From positions 1 through 36,195 of IMG/VR virus record IMGVR_UViG_3300032242_001248: a stretch of DNA of 36,195 bases; one strand, 5' to 3'. Of this stretch, positions 30,464-36,195 are shown one piece after another; the first letter of the stretch is position 1, and every line of letters begins with the position of its first letter. Made by a program: the position numbers and the translations under genes. The notes under the pieces are model-generated. The model made no database searches, had not been told where the DNA came from, and worked only from the letters and a program-made list of their open reading frames with translations. Origin of the DNA: a virus.

Positions 30464-33368
30464 ATTTGCCTAACCCTGCAATCTCACCAGTGTTCTTCAA
30501 GCGGATTGGAATGTAAATAAATTCCACTGCTTTTACTGGCTCAATAGCAATGTCTACGTGTAGTTCGCTACGATCAATTCTATTAGGTGTATTGTTACTG
30601 TCGTCACAAACAACCAAGAAGTCGTATAGAGCACGTTGACCAACTAATTCTAACAATAGGCTTTCAACCTGTTGTTTAACTTCGTCACGTGTAATCTTAT
30701 CGTTAGGTTCAAAGATATAAGGCTTAGCTAACTTGTTCAACTGATTACGTAGGAAAATTACCAAACGTGCTACGTTGATACGATCTAAAGCACTTGCGCC
30801 TTTAGCACGAGTCTTTTGACCAAAGTTAACTAGACCTGCACCTGTAAAGTATGTAATTGGGTTGACTTTTACATTATACAATGTGTCACGTTGTCCGTCG
30901 TTCAATGCCACTGATTTGAATTCGCCTTCCATTGTAACGTAACCAACTGCTGTTGCGTTAGTAACGTTGCCGCGACGTGTACCTGCTGGAGCAAACCATG
31001 GGTAGCTAACTTGATCGCTTAGAGCAATAGTGCGTAGAATCATGTGGCTTGGAGGAACAACAATGTTACGACCAAAGTTGTCACTTGCATAACCCCATGG
31101 ATAGAACACACCTAGGTATTCGTCAAAGCTGACTAGTCCCATGTCGTTGTCTTCTAATGCGCCCATTAAGTTAGTGCCCCAGTTGTTTAGATTAGTAGCA
31201 CTTGGATCTAATCTAGCTGGTGTATCTCCAACAACAAATGCTGTTAGTCCGCGATCGTAGTTTAGGTTAACTAGTTCGCCAATTAGCTCAGGATATCCTG
31301 GGCAAGCTAACAGGTTAAAGCTATTACGCTCTGTGTCGCGTAGCTGTTCGTTGGTGTTAACCACGTGTTGTAGGCTTTGAATGATAACCTTGCGCTGTGC
31401 GTGACGTCCAAATGAGCCGCTGCCGTCTGATTGGTTTCCGCTTGCAGTAACCCAACGATCTGGATAATACCCAGTCATTGTTTCGCCATCGCCTGCACCA
31501 TAACGTCTGTTAATTGCAGTTTGATCAATATAGTTACGAACATAACGCTTAACATTGAATCCGCTACGGCGAGTATTCCATAGCAACATGCCTTCTGGAT
31601 ATTCTGCAGGATCTGGACAGTCAAAATCAACAAAGTCATATTCTAGTAGTGTAACGATTGAGTCAGGATTGACATCATCGCCTGCACCGCTCCAACGAGC
31701 ATCTGCAAACTTGATACCATTTTCTGTTGTTTGATCAGTTACATCAATTAGATCCCAACGTTTGAAGCTGTTGTTCCAACGCTTTAGTACTGGATAGTTT
31801 TCTAGGTCAGTTGTATCAACCCATAGATCAAGATCAGCTGGATCAACTGGAGGTGTTGGGCTAACTGTAGGACCATTTGGGTTGGTGTCGCTTGTAGGAC
31901 CATAATTTAAATAACCCACCCATTTTGTACCATCATTGATCATGATATCAACTTCATCTACTACAGAACTGTACCATAGTTTACCATCTGCTGTTTTAGT
32001 AGTTGGTGCAGTATTGCTGATGAAATACATCATGCCCACTGGTAGATTGCTCCATGATGTTGTTGTATCTCTATATTTTACTACAAACTGTGCTTCTGGC
32101 TGATCGTTATATTCTACATACACTGAATTAACTTTGATGCCTGCACCAGTATATATTTTATCTCCTGCAGGATCTGCAGGATTTACTAGAGTAAAGTGCA
32201 ATGGATCTAATGCTTGATTAGCCGCTTGATCGTCTGCAAATACAGGAGCACTTAGTTGTTCCCATAGCTTGGTTGCACCATTGTATAACTTAACACGCCA
32301 TCTTGCACCAGCATTTGGCTCAGTAGTTTTAATCCATACAGAACCTGTTGGACGATCTTCTAAAGAAGCCTTAAATTGTGGAACTTGTGTGTGCTTGCTG
32401 ATCTGTAGCTTAGGTGCCTTGTGTTGTGTAGCACTAATACCAAGTGCTGTTAACAAATTACCGCCATTTTGACTAATTGTTAAACTGCTAGTGCTTGCAC
32501 TGACTGTGAAAATTTCTAGCTTGCCAGCTGAATTTTTTCTAGCGCCAAACGGACCTTCTGCATTATTGATATCAGTAACTAGTCCGTCAACTGTAGTGCC
32601 GGCTGTTTCAATTACTGTGCCATTAATGGTAAGAGTAGTTGTTGGTAGACCAGTTGTTTGGCCACTAGTTTGGCTGATGGTAGGCCAAGCTCTTACCCAT
32701 TGATCTGATCCGACTATTACCCATGCGCCTTCACCTTCTGGAGGATGACCGTTGGCATCATATGCGCTCTTGTAATAAACATTAATTACTTCGCCGTCTG
32801 GAGCTACTGCATATGTACCTGCGGCATGTCCATCTGTAGCGTGTGCGGCGATTCCGTCTAAAAATACTAGGGGAACTTGATTTTTAAATGCTTGCCCACC
32901 AGCTACTGCTGAACGTCCGTCCCATTGGAAAACACCGTATGTTGAGCTAGCAGTATCTAACCAGAAAGTACCGTCTTCTGGTGCTCCGCCTGGAGCGTCT
33001 GCTTTTGCTGATAATTCGTTTAGATCAATGTCTGCACGAACAACTAGTGCGGAGTTACTGACTCCTAAGAATGAATATGCGGCTTGTAGGCCATATTCGT
33101 TTAGTTCACCAGCATGGATAGGATTGTTATTTGTGTCAACCTTAAACACTGGATCGCCGAATGTTTCAGCGAGTTCACGCTGACTTGTGATTGTATATAC
33201 TGTACCTGCTTTCGAAGCTGTAGTTCCTAATGCTGTTCCTGATCCAGATGATGGGATCTTGTTTGCACCTGTTGCCACAACAAATAGTGGACGGGTGCCT
33301 GGTTCAGCGGCTGTGTAAAAACTTTCGTCGATTACAGAAACCTGTACGCCTGGTGATGTTAAAGCCAT
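30462..33368 (-). CDS. gp18: contractile tail sheath protein (T4 gp18-like), enlarged
   Basis: Encodes 968 residues, against 659 in T4 gp18. The N-terminus (SPGVQVSVIDESFY) and C-terminal part (from about 650: NVARLVIFLRNQLNKLAKPYIFEPND, FIYIPIRLKNTGEIAGLGK) are sheath-like. About residues 120-560 form a long insertion with several short repeated units ending in WDG/WNG/W-type motifs and Pro-rich linkers (PPEGEGAWVIVG, RPTGSVWIKT, TADGKLWYSS, DPADLDLWVDTTD). They look like surface-exposed beta domains. AAGGAG precedes the ATG. The gene is followed by gp19, the standard order. Confidence 0.92.
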   Translation of the reverse strand: MALTSPGVQVSVIDESFYTAAEPGTRPLFVVATGANKIPSSGSGTALGTTASKAGTVYTITSQRELAETFGDPVFKVDTNNNPIHAGELNEYGLQAAYSFLGVSNSALVVRADIDLNELSAKADAPGGAPEDGTFWLDTASSTYGVFQWDGRSAVAGGQAFKNQVPLVFLDGIAAHATDGHAAGTYAVAPDGEVINVYYKSAYDANGHPPEGEGAWVIVGSDQWVRAWPTISQTSGQTTGLPTTTLTINGTVIETAGTTVDGLVTDINNAEGPFGARKNSAGKLEIFTVSASTSSLTISQNGGNLLTALGISATQHKAPKLQISKHTQVPQFKASLEDRPTGSVWIKTTEPNAGARWRVKLYNGATKLWEQLSAPVFADDQAANQALDPLHFTLVNPADPAGDKIYTGAGIKVNSVYVEYNDQPEAQFVVKYRDTTTSWSNLPVGMMYFISNTAPTTKTADGKLWYSSVVDEVDIMINDGTKWVGYLNYGPTSDTNPNGPTVSPTPPVDPADLDLWVDTTDLENYPVLKRWNNSFKRWDLIDVTDQTTENGIKFADARWSGAGDDVNPDSIVTLLEYDFVDFDCPDPAEYPEGMLLWNTRRSGFNVKRYVRNYIDQTAINRRYGAGDGETMTGYYPDRWVTASGNQSDGSGSFGRHAQRKVIIQSLQHVVNTNEQLRDTERNSFNLLACPGYPELIGELVNLNYDRGLTAFVVGDTPARLDPSATNLNNWGTNLMGALEDNDMGLVSFDEYLGVFYPWGYASDNFGRNIVVPPSHMILRTIALSDQVSYPWFAPAGTRRGNVTNATAVGYVTMEGEFKSVALNDGQRDTLYNVKVNPITYFTGAGLVNFGQKTRAKGASALDRINVARLVIFLRNQLNKLAKPYIFEPNDKITRDEVKQQVESLLLELVGQRALYDFLVVCDDSNNTPNRIDRSELHVDIAIEPVKAVEFIYIPIRLKNTGEIAGLGK

Positions 33369-33394
33369 TTTTATGGTCTCCTTCTTACTGTTAA

Positions 33395-33402
33395 TATTTA
33401 GC
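33395..33402 (-). promoter_or_regulatory. late-box-like GCTAAATA upstream of sheath gene
   Basis: 6 of 8 match to TATAAATA on the minus strand, followed by a normal leader with AAGGAG before the ATG at 33368. Confidence 0.45.
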
Positions 33403-33459
33403 AGGTATTTGGTAAAACAGCTACTTATAAGTCAGAGAAAAGGGCAGAAAAAGGGCTAG

Positions 33460-33467
33460 TATAAATA
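33460..33467 (+). promoter_or_regulatory. perfect T4-type late box TATAAATA
   Basis: An exact TATAAATA on the plus strand ending four bases before the ATG at 33472, predicting a transcript that begins at or within a base of the start codon. Confidence 0.6.
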
Positions 33468-33471
33468 TAAG

Positions 33472-33807
33472 ATGCGACCACTATGCAATATTTGTAAAGA
33501 ACGTCCTTGTGCAGTCAACTACTACAAGGAGAAGAAGCCGTTCTATCGGAGCAAGTGTGATGGGTGTGCTAGAGGCACAACACCTAGCCAACCACGTTGG
33601 TATCAGCTAGGCTATCGTAAGAAAGATACTTGTGAGAAGTGTGGCTACAAGAGCCGACACGTTGAACAGTTTAATGTCTTTCATATAGACGGCGATCTAA
33701 ACAACTGCCGTCCTATTAATCTTAAAACAATATGTGCAAACTGTCAGCGAGTTCTACACAAAGAGGGTGTTAAGTGGCGGCAGGGAGACTTGGTACCAGA
33801 TTTTTAA
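33472..33807 (+). CDS. zinc-binding HNH-like protein
   Basis: Encodes 111 residues with three CxxC pairs: Cys5/Cys8 with Cys29/Cys32, and Cys54/Cys57 with Cys88/Cys91. Between them, HIDGDLNNCRPINLKTICANC (from His71) fits the H-x-x-G...N...N-L pattern of HNH/endonuclease VII-type zinc folds. It may be a small DNA nuclease or a structural zinc protein. Similar genes are widespread in aquatic T4-like phages. It is on the opposite strand to its neighbours and overlaps the kinase gene's 3' end by 38 bases. No Shine-Dalgarno. Confidence 0.82.
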   Translation: MRPLCNICKERPCAVNYYKEKKPFYRSKCDGCARGTTPSQPRWYQLGYRKKDTCEKCGYKSRHVEQFNVFHIDGDLNNCRPINLKTICANCQRVLHKEGVKWRQGDLVPDF

Positions 33808-34417
33808 CCTGCAAGTATAAGTCGTCTATGGTAGCATTATTATCTAGAATATGATCAAACTTAGTGCCAACCCATGCTGTTTCGCTAGCATGGATTCCTA
33901 GTGCTTGCATACGCACCTTAGCAGTCATATAGTTCATACAGCGATCACCGGCATTCATATCTGCGGCATCATTATACCATGCAGGTTCTGCACCACGTAC
34001 TACACGGACTACTATTCCACCTGCAGATTTAATCGAACTGATCTCATTAGGAAAACGGCAATCTGAGATTACAATATCATCCTTACTAGTACGGAGTTTA
34101 TTTTCTAGGCTAGCAATCCAGATATCATCGTGAAATGCCTTTCGACACACTTCAGTGCCCCAGTATTGTAGCACCCAACGTGGAGTAAGATGCGGCATGT
34201 TCAAGCGTTCTGCCCACCAGGGATCTACTTGTTCGCGCCATTCACGGGCTGTTTTAGTACGGCCCTCTAGCATGGTTCTATCCCAGCCAAATACTGCTGA
34301 CACAGCATCTTTCAAACTGTTGGCAAATGATTCTCGTCGAAAACCGTGAAAGTTAGTAAGATAATCAGCAACAGTATCCTTGCCAGAACCAATAAAACCG
34401 CACACACCTATAATCAT
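33770..34417 (-). CDS. gp1: deoxynucleoside monophosphate kinase (T4 gp1-like)
   Basis: Encodes 215 residues (T4 gp1 241). P-loop GFIGSGKDT (about 7-15) at the N-terminus, followed by helix and substrate-binding segments (FANSLKDAVSAVFGW, PRWVLQYWGTEVCR, IVISDCRFPNE) typical of phage dNMP kinases. These phosphorylate dGMP, dTMP and hydroxymethyl-dCMP for phage DNA synthesis. The substrate here is unknown. It has a sigma70 promoter and AGGAG, so it is likely transcribed early, unlike its late neighbours. Confidence 0.85.
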   Translation of the reverse strand: MIIGVCGFIGSGKDTVADYLTNFHGFRRESFANSLKDAVSAVFGWDRTMLEGRTKTAREWREQVDPWWAERLNMPHLTPRWVLQYWGTEVCRKAFHDDIWIASLENKLRTSKDDIVISDCRFPNEISSIKSAGGIVVRVVRGAEPAWYNDAADMNAGDRCMNYMTAKVRMQALGIHASETAWVGTKFDHILDNNATIDDLYLQVKNLVPSLPAAT

Positions 34418-34438
34418 AGCGTCTCCTAAAGTAACGCT

Positions 34439-34467
34439 AGTATATAACAGTTTTATTACAAGGTCAA
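34439..34467 (-). promoter_or_regulatory. sigma70 promoter of the dNMP kinase gene
   Basis: Minus-strand TTGACC (34462-34467), 17-base spacer, TATACT (34439-34444), giving a leader of about 15 bases with AGGAG before the ATG at 34417. Confidence 0.75.
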
Positions 34468-34474
34468 ATAATTT

Positions 34475-35248
34475 TTAGCCAATAATGAATGTGTAGCCGC
34501 GGCCGCCCGCTACCTGTTGCATCAGGTCAGTTTCGAGCTTTTCAATCTCAGCCGTACCTTCACCTTTGATTGCTGTACCGTTTAGACTAGTGCCACCCTG
34601 TGGACCTGCTATTTGGGCAAACTTTTCACGAGCATTACCTAGCATGATCTTGCAGTTGGCCAGTGTGTAGTCTTTGACCCATTGTGCGGCATAGACATCG
34701 TTTAGAATACCAATGTCAGGGCGATAGTTGTAGCAGTATAATAGCAGTTCTTCGTCACTAGTGCGTGGACGCTGTAGAACTGTTAGTTTGTGTGTTTGTG
34801 CATGCCATTTGAACTCGATAAATGCACCAAACATTTTGCCCAACATTTCTTGATACTGTGCAAACAGTTCATAGGTTAATAGGCCACCCATGTTACTGCT
34901 GGCTAACAAATAGGTGTTGGTATAGGCCAAGTTAAATGGTTCAAAAATAGTTCCGCCCTGTCCCGAACCTGTACGTGATCCAACTGAGCGTCTAAAAATA
35001 CTGCGAACTTCCACAACTTCTTTGGGCAATATATAGGTGTTCTGATCTGCTATCGTTGTTAAAAACATATAGCTTTCTTCTACGGAACTGTCGCCGCGTT
35101 GACGATATTTTGCCAGGGCTCGTTGTAGAGCTGTTTCGTAGTGTATAGGGTCAAGCTCAACATCAACCATGCCGTCGCCCAACATGGCTTTACAATAAGT
35201 GTAAACTTCTGTACGTGCTTGCTGTAGTTCGTTAATTTCTTGTGGCAT
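34475..35248 (-). CDS. gp13: neck protein (T4 gp13-like)
   Basis: Encodes 257 residues (T4 gp13 309). Collinear landmarks: VDVELDPIHYETALQRALAKY near the N-terminus (T4 has VELTPDQIYDCIQRALELY), a LPKEVVEVRSIFRR strand/turn, an aromatic middle (ELFAQYQEMLGKMFGAFIEFKW), and QWVKDYTLANCKIMLGNAR leading to a Gly-rich tail ending FIIG (T4 ILVG). gp13 joins the head to the tail. It is followed by the kinase gene rather than gp14. A GATAAATA late box precedes it. Confidence 0.78.
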   Translation of the reverse strand: MPQEINELQQARTEVYTYCKAMLGDGMVDVELDPIHYETALQRALAKYRQRGDSSVEESYMFLTTIADQNTYILPKEVVEVRSIFRRSVGSRTGSGQGGTIFEPFNLAYTNTYLLASSNMGGLLTYELFAQYQEMLGKMFGAFIEFKWHAQTHKLTVLQRPRTSDEELLLYCYNYRPDIGILNDVYAAQWVKDYTLANCKIMLGNAREKFAQIAGPQGGTSLNGTAIKGEGTAEIEKLETDLMQQVAGGRGYTFIIG

Positions 35249-35264
35249 AAGAGTCTCTTTAGTA

Positions 35265-35272
35265 TATTTATC
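35265..35272 (-). promoter_or_regulatory. late promoter box GATAAATA (neck gene)
   Basis: 7 of 8 match to TATAAATA on the minus strand in the 26-base gap after the LamG gene, with an AGAGA ribosome-binding site before the ATG at 35248. Confidence 0.65.
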
Positions 35273-35274
35273 GC

Positions 35275-36036
35275 TTAGGCTAATCCAAATCTAGTATGTT
35301 CTGCGGCATAATTATTTGTAATATCTGCTTGACTTAATGCTCTATCGTAAACACGTAATACACTAAGTTTACCGCCCCAAGCATTATTTGTCTCATTATC
35401 CCAACGACTCATCAAGTTATATCCAACAACGTTTGCTGTTCCAACTGGGCTGTCAGTGGTAGCATTTATTAAAGTTTGATTTACATATAGTTCAAGAGTA
35501 GCACCGTCATAGGTTCCAACTACATGGTACCATGCTCCGGGTGTTAGAGAATATGTTCCGGTTGTAGCATGAAATCCTGCTCGATAATAGTAAGTTTGTA
35601 AAACACTACCATCAGTACCAGCGGCATTGCCTAGTCCAAGATTAATATCTCCGCCCGCATAACGCTCTGTAAATATGCTACAACCGGAACCTGTGTTAGT
35701 TCCATCATAGTAATGCCACGCTTCAATGGTCCAAGCAGATAGTGTTCCCAATGTTGAACTTGAGTATGCGTGATCACCGCCGCTAGGATTAAACTGTAAA
35801 TATCCACCATTGTTGCTACTGTAAGTGATACTTGTTCCAGCAAGGTTAAACACCATAGAGCCTACTGTATCAGTCCACAACGAGCCGCTACCAGGATAAC
35901 TTGCAGGATCGCCAGCATCTAAGTAAAGTTGTAGTCCGCTGGTAATAATAGTAGGTACTGGCAACACTGGCACTTTAAGCGTAACGCCTGCTCCTATAGT
36001 TGATCCTGGTCCTATGGTTAATATTGTAGCACTCAC
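35275..36036 (-). CDS. LamG/concanavalin-like domain virion protein
   Basis: Encodes 253 residues. The start is a GTG at 36036 with GGAG six bases upstream, one base after the stop of the preceding gene. After an N-terminal linker (1-30), residues about 35-250 form a LamG/concanavalin A-like fold: LQLYLDAGDPASYPGSG, SAWTIEAWHYYDG, GAWYHVVGTYDGATLELYVNQTLI and LSVLRVYDRALSQADI are classic landmarks. Such domains bind sugars. It is probably displayed on the virion to aid host or surface attachment. Confidence 0.82.
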   Translation of the reverse strand: MSATILTIGPGSTIGAGVTLKVPVLPVPTIITSGLQLYLDAGDPASYPGSGSLWTDTVGSMVFNLAGTSITYSSNNGGYLQFNPSGGDHAYSSSTLGTLSAWTIEAWHYYDGTNTGSGCSIFTERYAGGDINLGLGNAAGTDGSVLQTYYYRAGFHATTGTYSLTPGAWYHVVGTYDGATLELYVNQTLINATTDSPVGTANVVGYNLMSRWDNETNNAWGGKLSVLRVYDRALSQADITNNYAAEHTRFGLA

Positions 36037-36037
36037 T

Positions 36038-36195
36038 TTATGCTCCAGTGCCGCCGTTTAATGCTTTAACTACTGCGGCCAATCTATCTATGGCTTCCTG
36101 CATTGTTGTAGGTGCTGTACCGTTCCAATCGCTGGCTGTTGCTGGTGTATATGTGATAGTTCCACCTTCTGGTAATAATAATTGTCCTACTGAAG
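36038..36195 (-). CDS. C-terminal fragment of a virion/tail protein (partial)
   Basis: A minus-strand frame runs in from the right edge and stops at TAA (36038-36040). The visible 51 residues read as a Gly/Thr-rich linker followed by a helix (TTMQEAIDRLAAVVKALNGG), the kind of short oligomerising end found on phage tail or fibre proteins. It lies one base ahead of the LamG gene, so the two are co-transcribed. The rest is outside the window. Confidence 0.7.
   Translation of the reverse strand, partial: SVGQLLLPEGGTITYTPATASDWNGTAPTTMQEAIDRLAAVVKALNGGTGA

Noticed and set aside
1-36195. CRISPR array, integrase, transposase or inteins
   Set aside because: No regularly spaced repeats, recombinase motifs or intein splice motifs were seen in any of the recognised genes.

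Overview
The window is part of the genome of a T4-type contractile-tailed phage (straboviral/cyanomyovirus-like). Recognisable T4-family proteins are gp41 helicase, gp61 primase, UvsX, a UvsY-like protein, UvsW, gp32, gp17 and gp16 terminase, gp4, gp13, gp18 and gp19. Several unnamed genes are of the kind shared by aquatic T4-like phages. The host cannot be read directly. Near-consensus sigma70 promoters and Shine-Dalgarno sites suggest an aquatic proteobacterium, but that is inference. Capsid, portal, DNA polymerase and most baseplate genes are outside the window.

Layout: (1) 1-5240, plus strand, is the early/accessory region. It has a structured RNA-like left edge, eight sigma70 promoters that all have exactly 17-bp spacers, small unknown proteins, three tRNA genes, an AAA+ ATPase and a strong terminator. 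It ends at a terminator where transcription converges. (2) 5283-9128, minus strand, holds a lectin-like adhesin and a long repetitive tail-fibre-like protein. (3) 9128-21804, minus strand, is replication and recombination: gp41-gp61, a tightly overlapping cluster of unknown genes that includes a miniature DnaE-like protein, a 2OG-Fe(II) oxygenase, UvsW, UvsY-like, UvsX and gp32. One plus-strand gene (12432-12806) is embedded here. (4) 21957-36195, minus strand, is packaging and tail: terminase subunits, gp4, tail-tube-fold proteins, tail sheath, neck gp13, a LamG-domain protein and a truncated virion protein. A plus-strand zinc/HNH-like gene and a nucleotide kinase gene are interposed.

Expression: early genes use TTGACA-N17-TATAAT promoters. 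Many late genes carry a T4-late-type (N)ATAAATA box. Replication and recombination genes are preceded by ordinary ribosome-binding sites or overlap translationally. The most notable signals are regulatory. At least four early promoters place the -35 hexamer in the loop of an inverted repeat. The early ribosome-binding site is extended to GGAGCGAA, and its exact complement lies in a terminator-hairpin loop at 4122-4129. A two-block element with identical spacing occurs twice (4292-4337, 4826-4871). Several genes, including the large terminase, have a promoter box placed so that transcription would start at or next to the ATG, suggesting leaderless mRNAs. The most notable protein is a 192-residue DnaE-like polypeptide that keeps the catalytic aspartate motifs of bacterial replicase but lacks most of the enzyme.
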